Positions 27,111 through 34,753 of a DNA stretch of 64,000 bases are shown in pieces. Positions within the stretch are counted from its first letter, which is position 1. Each line of letters starts with the position of its first letter. The position numbers and the translations under genes are program-made. The stretch comes from an uncultured Bacilli bacterium (lineage in GTDB: Bacteria; Bacillota_I; Bacilli_A; RF39; UBA660). Under the pieces are notes generated by a model. That model was not told the origin of the DNA. It searched no databases and saw nothing but the letters and a program-made list of their open reading frames with translations. The DNA is taken from positions 186,001 through 250,000 of the forward strand of contig CAKOKD010000001.1 of NCBI GenBank assembly GCA_934090935.1, written 5' to 3'.

Positions 27111-28628
27111 ATGAAGAAGAAAAGCATGCTTATAATAGCAATATTACTAATGAGTATTGGATTTGCAGCAATCTCAACAACATTAATAATAAACGGAAAT
27201 GCTAAAGTAAGTGAAAACAATGAAGATTTCAGTGTAATCTTCACAGCTGCAAGTATAGACGGGAATGACGTATATTCATCAGCAGTGGATGAAACAAAGA
27301 AAACAATTACATTTACAACTAGCGAATTAAAAACACTTAATCAAACAAGTATACTTACATATGAAGTAACAAACAATTCAAGCAATTATGATGCAAATGT
27401 AACAGTTACATGTGTACCAAAGGAAGGTACAACAGCAAAATACACAAGTATCAAAAACAAACTAGAAAATGATGCAACAATTGTAAAAGCAAAAAGTTCA
27501 GTAAATGGAACATTAACAGTAACACTAGATAAGGTAGCAACAGAGAGTGTAACCGAAGAATATACATGTAAGTTAGAATTTAATGCCGTAGAAAGAACTG
27601 AAATTGCTGTAAGTGGAACAAATTTATATAACTTAATAAAAAATAATGCAGACACAAAAACTATAATAGATTATAAAGTACGTTCAGGAGTAAGTGGAAC
27701 AAATGGAATATATATGACTACTGCTACTGTTGGAAATGTACCAGTATACTACTATAGAGGAGATGCAGATAAAGTAAATAACAATATAATATTTAATAAT
27801 ATGTGTTGGAAAATAATAAGAACAACTGAAAACAATGGAATAAAAATAATCTATAATGGAACACCAACAGATGGAAAATGTGAAACTCAAACAGGCGATG
27901 CAACTCAAATAGGAACAAGTAAATATAATACAAGTTATGATGACAATGCATATGTAGGATACATGTATGGAACAGCAGGAAGTACGACATATGTAGCAAC
28001 ACATGAAAACAAAAATAATTCAACAATAAAAACATACATAGATAATTGGTATAGTCAAAATTTTGATGAAACAACAACAAATAAATTAGAAGATATAGTA
28101 TTCTGTAATGATAGAAGTACAAAAGCATATGATGTGATTACCATAGGAGATACATTTATGTCATCCTATGGAGCTTTAGGATATGGAAAAAAAGCAACAC
28201 TATATGGAGCAGCACATCGAGCATCATATTATTCCAATAATCCAAATCCGAGTCTAGTATGTCAAAACAAAAACGATAAATTTACAGTAAATGAAACAAA
28301 TGGAAATGGAGCATTAACATACCCAGTTGGATTAATAACTTTAGATGAGGTAGTTCTTGCAGGATTTAATACATACTATTCCAATACGAATGATTATAAA
28401 GATACAACAAATTATTTATATACAAACAAAAATTATTGGACATTCTCCCCTGTGCTGCTGTATGCTGGTGGTTCTGCTTATGTTGGTGGTGTCGCTAGTC
28501 CTGGCTATGTGTGCCGTGACTATGTGAGCGATGCTAATGGGGTCCGTCCCGTAGTTTCGCTTGCAGACGGCACTCTTGTAAATTCTAATGGAGATGGAAC
28601 AAGTACAAATCCATACGTAGTAAAATAA
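27111..28628 (+). CDS. DGR target: secreted protein with C-terminal variable lectin-like domain
   Basis: 505 residues. A signal peptide (about 1-28, MKKKSMLIIAILLMSIGFAA) is followed by a beta-rich Thr/Lys/Asn domain (about 35-165). A C-terminal domain (about 180-505) contains NNMCWKIIRTTENNGIKIIY, then WTFSPV, the variable segment, and GVRPVVSL before the last 26 residues. A WxFSPV...GVRPVxSL ending is typical of the C-type-lectin-like folds DGRs diversify. Residues about 449-475 lie in the VR. Codons prefer A in third position more than the neighbours do. The protein is exported; its ligand is unknown. Confidence 0.88.
   Translation: MKKKSMLIIAILLMSIGFAAISTTLIINGNAKVSENNEDFSVIFTAASIDGNDVYSSAVDETKKTITFTTSELKTLNQTSILTYEVTNNSSNYDANVTVTCVPKEGTTAKYTSIKNKLENDATIVKAKSSVNGTLTVTLDKVATESVTEEYTCKLEFNAVERTEIAVSGTNLYNLIKNNADTKTIIDYKVRSGVSGTNGIYMTTATVGNVPVYYYRGDADKVNNNIIFNNMCWKIIRTTENNGIKIIYNGTPTDGKCETQTGDATQIGTSKYNTSYDDNAYVGYMYGTAGSTTYVATHENKNNSTIKTYIDNWYSQNFDETTTNKLEDIVFCNDRSTKAYDVITIGDTFMSSYGALGYGKKATLYGAAHRASYYSNNPNPSLVCQNKNDKFTVNETNGNGALTYPVGLITLDEVVLAGFNTYYSNTNDYKDTTNYLYTNKNYWTFSPVLLYAGGSAYVGGVASPGYVCRDYVSDANGVRPVVSLADGTLVNSNGDGTSTNPYVVK
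28443..28549 (+). repeat. DGR variable repeat (VR) in the target gene
   Basis: 107 nt, in frame, homologous without gaps to the template repeat 388 nt downstream. Of 27 mismatches, 23 fall on template adenines (23 of 33 adenines altered against 4 of 74 other bases). The homology starts at TTCTCCCC and ends with the GC-rich AATGGGGTCCGTCC, which corresponds in position to the initiation-of-mutagenic-homing segment of known DGRs. Two cysteine- or arginine-coding codons (TGC, CGT) arise from template AAT and GAT. Confidence 0.95.
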
Positions 28629-28668
28629 TAAGAGACTCGGAGTGTGCGCACTTCTTGTCTTAGAAAGT

Positions 28669-28694
28669 GTTGCACGAAAACCCTTTCGTGCAAC
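28669..28694 (+). other. perfect hairpin downstream of the VR (possible DGR target-recognition hairpin)
   Basis: GTTGCACGAAA-ACCC-TTTCGTGCAAC is an 11-bp perfect stem with a 4-nt loop, 40 nt after the target stop. No T run follows, so it is a poor terminator. In the Bordetella phage DGR a short stem with a 4-nt loop just after the VR is needed for homing; here the distance from the VR end is about 120 nt. Confidence 0.6.
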
Positions 28695-28830
28695 CAAAAA
28701 TTTAGTTAAATATAATAATTGATAAATAGATATAAAATAAAAAATTTAATCAGGATTAAACATATTTTTATATAGTTTAATTTAGGGTTATACTGTAATA
28801 AAATGGATGGTTAGAATTACTTTTTTGTTT

Positions 28831-28937
28831 TTCTCCCCTGTGATGATGAATGATAATGGTAATGCTAATGTTGGTAATGTCAATAGTACTGGCAATGTGA
28901 ATGATAACAATGTGAATAATACCAATGGGGTCCGTCC
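28831..28937 (+). repeat. DGR template repeat (TR)
   Basis: 107 nt, non-coding copy of the VR. Read in the VR frame it has 13 AAT or AAC codons, the hallmark of DGR templates because mutating their two adenines samples many residues without creating stop codons. It keeps the TTCTCCCC start and GGGGTCCGTCC end of the VR exactly. Confidence 0.95.
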
Positions 28938-29138
28938 TGTAGCTTCATATATAAATTTTAAAATTTATTAAGCCGACTTTATAACATTTTTATGCTATGG
29001 TAAAAGAAGGCTTTCAAAAATTATATGCGAAACAAGTGTAATTCTAGCGGAGTGTAAGCTCTCGAAAATTTGCAGTGTAGGTTAAAATGGTATTAATATC
29101 GTTTTATCAATTTACTGCTTTTTTTGTTGGTGATGTTC
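28938..29138 (+). ncRNA. 3' part of the DGR template RNA (TR to avd spacer)
   Basis: The stretch between the TR and the avd start has no ORF but has internal pairing, for example AAGCC at 28970 with GGCTT at 29009, and GAG/CTC around 29050-29064. In Bordetella the TR-RT spacer RNA is structured and needed for cDNA priming with RT and Avd. A transcript start for the RNA may lie near TATACT at 28789. Boundaries are approximate. Confidence 0.5.
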
Positions 29139-29510
29139 ATGGATGAAAAATTAAAATCTAGAGATAATGTGTTTAAATTAATGGATAAAATAAAAAGTTA
29201 TGATTTGTATGTTCGAAAATATGTAATTAATGATATTCCTAAAATACATAATGATATAAGAATACATGTATTTGATGAATTGTTTGAACTTGTTAAAAAT
29301 GTTAAATTAAGTTCTTTAACTAAGGGTAATATTCAAATAAAAAATTTGATTAATACTTTATTAAATATTTCTGTATTAGATTATTTATTTGATTTATTAC
29401 TAGAACTAAATTTATGTAGTAAAGATAAAGCATTAAAAAGTTTAAGCAAATTAGCTGATATAAAAAATATTGTTTATTCATGGTACAACAAAGTTAATGA
29501 AGAAAAATAA
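29139..29510 (+). CDS. avd: Avd-like DGR accessory protein (four-helix bundle)
   Basis: 123 residues, all-helical, with four amphipathic segments: KLMDKIKSYDLYVRKYV, HVFDELFELVKNVKL, NTLLNISVLDYLFDLLLEL, and a last helix ending NIVYSWYNKV. Length, lysine content and the final aromatic helix fit the Avd/four-helix-bundle family, which forms a basic pentameric barrel that binds DGR RNA and the RT. I start at ATG 29139 after GGTGAT. It overlaps the RT start by 14 nt. Confidence 0.85.
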   Translation: MDEKLKSRDNVFKLMDKIKSYDLYVRKYVINDIPKIHNDIRIHVFDELFELVKNVKLSSLTKGNIQIKNLINTLLNISVLDYLFDLLLELNLCSKDKALKSLSKLADIKNIVYSWYNKVNEEK

Positions 29511-30405
29511 ATTTGTAACTATAAATGATGTTCTTAATATTGAAAATATTCATTCTGCTTATTTATCAGTTATGAAAACTTGTAAAAATACTAGAGGTAA
29601 GAACAAATTTAACTTTTATAAAAATATTAATATAGAAAATGTTTACAGAATCCTAAAAAATGAAACTTATAAGCCACTTCCATATAGTTTGTTTGTTATA
29701 TTTGAACCAAAACCTAGACTTATTATGAGTCAATGTATTACTGATAAAATTGTTAATCATTTTATTGCTAAATTTATTCTTATTCCAAATTTGGAAAATA
29801 AATTGGACAGCAATAATATAGCTACTAGAATAGGTAAAGGTAGTAGTTATGGAAATAAATTAATCATTAAATATATAAATACATTAAGACAAAGTGGAGA
29901 TGTTTATTGTTTAAAATTAGATATATCAAAGTACTTTTATAATATAAATCATAAAATATTGTTAAATAAATTAATCAAAGATGGAATAGATATTAAAACT
30001 ATTAATATTATTAGAAAATTAATTGAAGAAACTAATAAAGATTATATTAATAGGTATATTAATTTGATTAATGAAAGAAAAAAACTAGATATTCCAGAAT
30101 ATAAAAATGGTGTTGGATTAAGCATTGGAGCTGTTATTAATCAATTCTTCGCTGTCTATTATATAAATGATGTAGTTAAATACATAAAAGAAAAACTTCA
30201 TCTAAAATATTCAATATGTTATATGGATGATATAATGATTCTTCATAATGATAAAGAATATTTAAAAGAAATTAAAATTTTAGTAGAGAAAGAAGTTAAA
30301 AAATTGGGTTTAAAATTAAATCCTAAAAGTACAATTTGTTCTTTAAAATCTGGAATAAATTTTTTGGGTGTTAGACATTATGAAAAAAAAATGGAAAATA
30401 TATAA
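29497..30405 (+). CDS. DGR-type reverse transcriptase, first frame (ends at a nine-A tract)
   Basis: The RT domain is essentially complete: motif 1 PKPRLIMSQCITDKIV, motif 2 ATRIGKGSSYG, motif 3 CLKLDISKYFYNINH with a catalytic Asp, motif 4 LSIGAVINQFFA, motif 5 YSICYMDDIMIL with YMDD, and motif 6 GLKLNPKSTICSL then INFLGVRH. IGxxxNQ is a near match to the DGR signature IGxxxSQ. The start ATG 29497 overlaps the avd end. The frame stops at 30405 just after a run of nine A; a -1 shift there continues the protein. The first frame alone lacks the end of the thumb. Confidence 0.9.
   Translation: MKKNKFVTINDVLNIENIHSAYLSVMKTCKNTRGKNKFNFYKNINIENVYRILKNETYKPLPYSLFVIFEPKPRLIMSQCITDKIVNHFIAKFILIPNLENKLDSNNIATRIGKGSSYGNKLIIKYINTLRQSGDVYCLKLDISKYFYNINHKILLNKLIKDGIDIKTINIIRKLIEETNKDYINRYINLINERKKLDIPEYKNGVGLSIGAVINQFFAVYYINDVVKYIKEKLHLKYSICYMDDIMILHNDKEYLKEIKILVEKEVKKLGLKLNPKSTICSLKSGINFLGVRHYEKKMENI
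30383..30391 (+). other. nine-adenine slippery tract (candidate -1 frameshift site)
   Basis: Zero-frame GAA AAA AAA ATG ends in a stop 12 nt later. A -1 slip on AAA AAA gives NGKYIKGFRKSTIIKVNKRL and continues open to 30953. A AAA AAA is a classic bacterial ribosomal or transcriptional slip site. A sequencing indel or a real mutation is the alternative. Confidence 0.7.
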
Positions 30406-30953
30406 AAGGTTTTAGAAAATCTACAATAATTAAAGTCAATAAACGATTAAGTGTTTTAAAAAATATAGATATGATTAAATATAATAGATCTCTTGCAAGC
30501 TACCATGGATATTATTTAATTATTAATTCAAAGGAAAAAAGTGATTTTAAAATGAAACAGATAGATAAGTATAATTCTTATAAGGAAAAATTTTTAAATT
30601 GTATGGTTTTTATAAAAGAGGGAAGTTTCTATAAATGTTTTTATGATGATGCTAAAATTTTATGGTATGTATTTGATTATGTTTATTTAAATAATTCAGT
30701 TTCATTTGGAACAAAAGCTTATACAAAGGTTTTTGATGAGTTAAATAGATTAAAAATCAGTTATGTGGTTATTACAGAAGAAGAAATAGTGAATAAGTTT
30801 GATAATGATGTTTACAATATTTATTTGTCGTTAGCACAAAAATCTTTTGAATTTAATGAAAAGATAAAACTAATAAATGTGAAAGTTAAAGAATTACTAG
30901 ATGTTAATAATGATAATTATAATAAAATTATAGAATATTTGAATAGCTTATAA
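30390..30953 (+). CDS. RT C-terminus with MutS-domain-I-like module (-1 frame)
   Basis: This frame resumes the RT thumb (IIKVNKRLSVLKN, then RSLASYHGYYLI, like the end of DGR RTs). From about 30552 it continues into a domain matching MutS domain I: MVFIKEGSFYKCFYDDAKIL, then GTKAYTKVFDELNRLKISYVVI. MutS has GDFYELFYDDA with the mismatch-reading Phe-x-Glu; here Phe is kept but Glu is Lys. The joined protein would be about 485 residues. A separate start at the in-frame ATG 30471 or 30552 is possible but neither has a clear SD. MutS-like accessory domains have been reported with some DGRs. Confidence 0.75.
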   Translation, partial: NGKYIKGFRKSTIIKVNKRLSVLKNIDMIKYNRSLASYHGYYLIINSKEKSDFKMKQIDKYNSYKEKFLNCMVFIKEGSFYKCFYDDAKILWYVFDYVYLNNSVSFGTKAYTKVFDELNRLKISYVVITEEEIVNKFDNDVYNIYLSLAQKSFEFNEKIKLINVKVKELLDVNNDNYNKIIEYLNSL

Positions 30954-30992
30954 TTAATTTTGGGAAATTATAGCAAAGTAAAAGTATAAGTT

Positions 30993-31021
30993 TTGACTTT
31001 TTTCATATATTATAATATACT
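30993..31021 (+). promoter_or_regulatory. tyrS promoter
   Basis: TTGACT and TATACT separated by 17 nt, just upstream of the T-box leader. Confidence 0.65.
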
Positions 31022-31034
31022 TTTAATAGTTAAT

Positions 31035-31240
31035 TAAAAAGCGATTCATTTAAAGTAGTTATTTTAAGAGTTAAATAGAGAACTTGTGGGTGGTGTAAAC
31101 AAGTAATTTTAAACTAATGAATTACAGATGATGATTTTAATCGGATTTTTCCGTTATCAAGAAGAGGTAATAAACTATTATTACGAATAAAGGTGGTACC
31201 ACGAGCAATTCGTCCTTTTTGGACTTATTGCTCTTTTTTA
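31035..31240 (+). promoter_or_regulatory. T-box leader of tyrS
   Basis: The conserved T-box sequence AGGTGGTACCACGAG lies at 31191-31205, followed by a terminator (GAGCAATTCGTCC, T loop, GGACTTATTGCTC, T run at 31203-31240). Upstream, a long stem I is formed between GATTCATT (31043) and AATGAATT (31116), with a TAC at 31123-31125 as the candidate tyrosine specifier. Uncharged tRNA-Tyr binding should favour the antiterminator. Confidence 0.9.
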
Positions 31241-31259
31241 TTTCAAGGAGGTGGTTTGT

Positions 31260-31355
31260 ATGGATAGTTATTATTATTACTTTAATGAATTAATTTTAAT
31301 TAGCTATATAAACAGAAAAGGAGAAATAAAAAAATATGGAAAAGAATTTGTTTGA
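31260..31355 (+). CDS. tyrosine-rich leader ORF overlapping the tyrS start
   Basis: 31 codons with the strongest SD nearby (AAGGAGGTGG) and a start MDSYYYYFNEL; six Tyr in all, four in a row. It lies after the T-box terminator and ends 17 nt inside tyrS in another frame. The layout suggests a leader peptide that slows at low charged tRNA-Tyr and changes access to the tyrS start. It may also be a chance ORF, but SD and Tyr run together argue for function. Confidence 0.55.
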   Translation: MDSYYYYFNELILISYINRKGEIKKYGKEFV

Positions 31356-32580
31356 TATTCTTGAAGAACGAGGATATGTAAAAGATTTAACTCATAGAGA
31401 TGAGATAATAGAATTAATTAATGGAGAACCTATGACTTTTTACTTAGGTATTGATCCAACTGCTGATAGTTTGCACATAGGTCATTTTTTTGCTCTAACA
31501 TTATTTAGGTGGCTTCAAGACTTTGGACATCATGGAATAATCTTGATTGGAGGAGCAACTGCTCTAATCGGAGATCCCACAGGTAAAAGTGATATGAGAA
31601 AAATGCTTTCAAAAGAAGAGGTTGCTCATAATAAGGCAGAAGTTAAAGAATTAGTAAAAAGATTTGTTAAAACAGATGGAGAGAATCCAGCTATTATAGT
31701 GGATAATGCTGACTGGATTTGTGATAAGACATATGTTGATTTTATGAGAGACATAGGAGTTCATTTTAATGTAAACAACATGCTTGCTGCTGATTGCTAC
31801 AAAAAAAGATTAGAAAATGGTGGATTAACATTTTTAGAAATGGGATATATGTTGATGCAAGCATTCGATTTTGTGCATTTAAATGAAAAGTTTGGATGTC
31901 GATTACAAATTGGTGGTTCTGATCAATGGGGAAATATTTTAGCAGGCGCTGATCTTTCTAGAAAACTAGGCTATAACAATGGTAAAAAAATTGATCCTTT
32001 ATATGGTTTTACTTGTCCATTGCTTATAAAAGCTGATGGAGAGAAAATGGGTAAAACAGCTAGTGGAACACTTTGGGTTTCAAGAGATAAAACAACGCCA
32101 TTTGAATTTTTTCAAGCTTGGATAAATTCCTTTGATGAAGATGTTGAAAGAAGTCTATCATTTTTTACAAGAATGGAAATATCGGATATTAAAGATTTAT
32201 GTAAAAAGGACATAAGAAAGGCGAAAAAACTACTTGCGTTTGAAGTTACAAAATTAGTACATGGAGAAGCTGAAGCAAAACAAGCATTAGAAACAGCTGA
32301 AGAACTATTTAACAATAATGGAATATCTGAAAATATGCCATCAATTAATATTTCAAGAAAAATGCTAAATATAAATATAATTGATTTGCTAGTTGAAACA
32401 AAAATTGCTTCATCTAAATCTGAAGCAAGAAGACTTATTGAACAAAATGGTATTAGTTTAAATCAAGAAAAAATAAATGATATAAATTTTATAGTAACAG
32501 ATGCTGACTTAAAAGATAATGCTTTAGTATTACAAAAAGGTAAAAAAGTATTTTTGAAAGTTAATTTTATAGATAATTAA
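31336..32580 (+). CDS. tyrS: tyrosyl-tRNA synthetase
   Basis: 414 residues of class I synthetase: DPTADSLHIGHF with HIGH, QIGGSDQWGNI, the KMSKS-equivalent GEKMGKTASG, and a C-terminal S4 RNA-binding domain (IASSKSEARRLIEQNGISLN). It attaches tyrosine to tRNA-Tyr. Its own SD AAAGGAG lies about 13 nt upstream. Regulated by the T-box and perhaps the tyrosine-rich leader ORF. Confidence 0.97.
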   Translation: MEKNLFDILEERGYVKDLTHRDEIIELINGEPMTFYLGIDPTADSLHIGHFFALTLFRWLQDFGHHGIILIGGATALIGDPTGKSDMRKMLSKEEVAHNKAEVKELVKRFVKTDGENPAIIVDNADWICDKTYVDFMRDIGVHFNVNNMLAADCYKKRLENGGLTFLEMGYMLMQAFDFVHLNEKFGCRLQIGGSDQWGNILAGADLSRKLGYNNGKKIDPLYGFTCPLLIKADGEKMGKTASGTLWVSRDKTTPFEFFQAWINSFDEDVERSLSFFTRMEISDIKDLCKKDIRKAKKLLAFEVTKLVHGEAEAKQALETAEELFNNNGISENMPSINISRKMLNINIIDLLVETKIASSKSEARRLIEQNGISLNQEKINDINFIVTDADLKDNALVLQKGKKVFLKVNFIDN

Positions 32581-32604
32581 AAACCACTTGTTCGTGGTTT
32601 TTTT
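32581..32604 (+). terminator. tyrS terminator
   Basis: AACCAC / GTGGTT hairpin followed by T run. Confidence 0.8.
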
Positions 32605-32623
32605 CAGATGCAAATTATTTAAA

Positions 32624-32718
32624 ATTTTTAACACATTGTTTTAATATGTTAAAAAAAATGTAAAATTTTAACATATTTATTGTTTATGTTAAAAAAATAG
32701 TGTAGTATTTAACATAAA
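32624..32718 (+). promoter_or_regulatory. array of five TTTAACATA-type operators upstream of the fic gene
   Basis: Copies of TTTAACAyA or its complement occur at about 32626-32634, 32641-32654, 32666-32677, 32683-32694 and 32707-32718, alternating in orientation. The central pair forms a 10-base-arm inverted repeat. They fill the whole gap between tyrS and the fic SD and would cover its promoter. The Fic protein has a C-terminal winged helix that could bind them. Confidence 0.7.
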
Positions 32719-32731
32719 GGGTGATAAGTTT

Positions 32732-33787
32732 ATGAAATTGTTACCATTTAATGAGTATAATTTAAAAACATCTAAAATTCTTGAAGTTTTAAACAATGCA
32801 TCAAGATCCCTTGCTGAATTAAAGGGTTTTGCTAACTCAATTCCAAATCAACATATTCTTATAAATGCAATTACTATAAATGAAGCAAAAGACAGTAGTG
32901 CGATTGAAAATATAGTTACAACCCATGATAGTATTTATAAAGTTCTAACTGAAAGTGGATTTAAAGATCGTGCTGCAAAAGAAGTAGTTGATTTTCGAAG
33001 TGCTGTTTGGCATGGATATGAAATAATAAGAGAAAAAGGCTTTATTTCAACAAATATATTAGTTGAGTTACAAGCTATGATTGAACCAAATAAGAGCGGT
33101 ATAAGAGAAAATCCAGACACTAATTTAGTCAATAGTCTCACTGGTGAAATTATTTATACACCACCTCAATCTGAAAGTGAAATCAGAGATTTGTTAAAAG
33201 ATTTGGAAGATTATATTAACAATTATGATGATGATGTTGATCCTTTAATTAAAATGGCATTAATCCATTATCAATTTGAAAGCATTCATCCTTTCTATGA
33301 TGGAAATGGAAGAACGGGAAGAATATTAAATGTTTTATATTTAGTATTAAATAATTTATTAGATAGTCCAATTCTTTATTTAAGCAATTATATAAAGAAA
33401 AATAAAAGTGACTATTATAGACTATTTACTGAATTTAGGAACGAAAAAAATTATGAGGATTGGATAGTTTATATTTTAAAGGGTGTAGAAGAAACATCAA
33501 AAAATACGATAGAGTTGATAAAAAAAATTCAAGAAGAAATGGAATCTTTTAAAAGTGAATTTATAGAAAAATTGCCTAAGGTTTATTCGGATGAATTATT
33601 GAATTCATTATTCTTTGAAGTATATACAAGAATAAATTATATTGAACAAAGTTGTGGAGTAACAAGACAAACTGCTGCAACTTATCTAAATCAATTAGTA
33701 GATGCTGGTCTTCTTGAATATGAAAAGGTAGGAAGAGAAAGTATATATAAGAACACAAGATTAATTAAGTTATTAAGCAGATTTTGA
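32732..33787 (+). CDS. Fic-domain protein with N-terminal inhibitory motif and C-terminal winged helix
   Basis: 351 residues. The N-terminal Fic_N part contains SSAIEN, matching the (S/T)xxxE(G/N) self-inhibitory helix. The catalytic motif HPFYDGNGRTGR is intact. The last 70 residues form a winged helix (NYIEQSCGVTRQTAATYLNQLV). Fic enzymes usually AMPylate a target protein; members of this layout are often self-regulating. GGGTGAT precedes ATG 32732. A terminator follows. Confidence 0.9.
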   Translation: MKLLPFNEYNLKTSKILEVLNNASRSLAELKGFANSIPNQHILINAITINEAKDSSAIENIVTTHDSIYKVLTESGFKDRAAKEVVDFRSAVWHGYEIIREKGFISTNILVELQAMIEPNKSGIRENPDTNLVNSLTGEIIYTPPQSESEIRDLLKDLEDYINNYDDDVDPLIKMALIHYQFESIHPFYDGNGRTGRILNVLYLVLNNLLDSPILYLSNYIKKNKSDYYRLFTEFRNEKNYEDWIVYILKGVEETSKNTIELIKKIQEEMESFKSEFIEKLPKVYSDELLNSLFFEVYTRINYIEQSCGVTRQTAATYLNQLVDAGLLEYEKVGRESIYKNTRLIKLLSRF

Positions 33788-33792
33788 CAATT

Positions 33793-33820
33793 AAAAACCA
33801 CTTTATTCGTGGCTTTTTTT
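33793..33820 (+). terminator. terminator of the fic gene
   Basis: AAACCAC / GTGGCTT hairpin and T run, reaching into the end of the convergent gerAB-type gene. Confidence 0.65.
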
Positions 33821-34753
33821 CTTGAAATTATAATTAAAAATGATGAATAACAATGCAGTTATACCTAATATAAATGGTTCGTATTTATACATTGTAAGCA
33901 TTGCTACATAATATTTATTAACTAAGCTTGCTATTATAAATAGAACAGGTACTATGAAATTTATTATTTTTTTATTATTTAAACAATTCTTTATATTATT
34001 TGTTAAATAAAGTAAACTCATTATGATATTAAATAACCATATGGATGATACAAAGTTTTCTATATTTTGAATGAAACCTCCAATTGATATTTTCTTTAAT
34101 AATACATATTCTGGATATCTAATAGATTCAACAAGTGGATATGAAAATATTCCATAAATCATAACGCAATCTATTATTAAAAATATAGTTGCCATTGTAT
34201 ATGTTTTAAGGATGCTTTTATCTTTTTTTTGATTTTCTTTAGTCATAAGTACAATTGAAGTTGATAAAATTGTATAGTTTAATCCTGAAGATAAAATGTT
34301 TATTGATTTGGTATTTGAATAAACAAAATTTGATATATCAAAGTAGGGAAGTAGGCAAAATAAAGCAAAAAGATATAAACATATATTTATAATTAATATA
34401 ATGTTATTAACTCTATATAATATAATTTCTTTTTTATTTAAAACATAGAGCATTAAAAGAAGAAGAGGAATGCTAATTGTTGATTTACTCATTAAGTTTA
34501 AATACATAGTTGATGCCATATTTATTAAAATTACTAAAGCATATATAGATATTATTGAATAAAGTATGATGTTAAATATATTATTTTTTTTCTTTATATC
34601 TAAAAAATATAAAAGAATCATTCCTAAAATATAACCAATTAAAATAGAAAATAGAAAATTTTCTTTAGATGAGATAAGTATTTTTGAAAATCCTATTCCT
34701 AGAAATAAACTCTGCATATTAACAAAATTTAATAAATTCCATTCTTTCTTCAT
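33803..34753 (-). CDS. gerAB: spore germination receptor permease subunit (GerAB type)
   Basis: 316 residues, ten hydrophobic segments, of the amino-acid/polyamine permease fold. It belongs here by sequence style and by position as last gene of a gerAA-gerAC-gerAB operon. The B subunit binds the germinant in the spore inner membrane. The start overlaps the end of gerAC by 4 nt. Shorter than the usual 360-370 residues. Confidence 0.85.
   Translation of the reverse strand: MKKEWNLLNFVNMQSLFLGIGFSKILISSKENFLFSILIGYILGMILLYFLDIKKKNNIFNIILYSIISIYALVILINMASTMYLNLMSKSTISIPLLLLMLYVLNKKEIILYRVNNIILIINICLYLFALFCLLPYFDISNFVYSNTKSINILSSGLNYTILSTSIVLMTKENQKKDKSILKTYTMATIFLIIDCVMIYGIFSYPLVESIRYPEYVLLKKISIGGFIQNIENFVSSIWLFNIIMSLLYLTNNIKNCLNNKKIINFIVPVLFIIASLVNKYYVAMLTMYKYEPFILGITALLFIIFNYNFKKKSHE

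Noticed and set aside
27684..28128. Two overlapping minus-strand frames rich in Tyr/Phe/Cys inside the DGR target gene
   Set aside because: They arise from the complement of A-rich Thr/Asn/Gly codons; no SD, no domain.
28640..28652. Small GTGCGCAC palindrome just before the VR-downstream hairpin
   Set aside because: Only eight bases, no loop or T run; probably coincidental beside the much better 11-bp hairpin.
29139..30953. RT island as a group II intron or retron
   Set aside because: There is no maturase or endonuclease domain and no intron-like RNA boundaries, while TR/VR with adenine-specific differences and an Avd-like gene fit a DGR instead.
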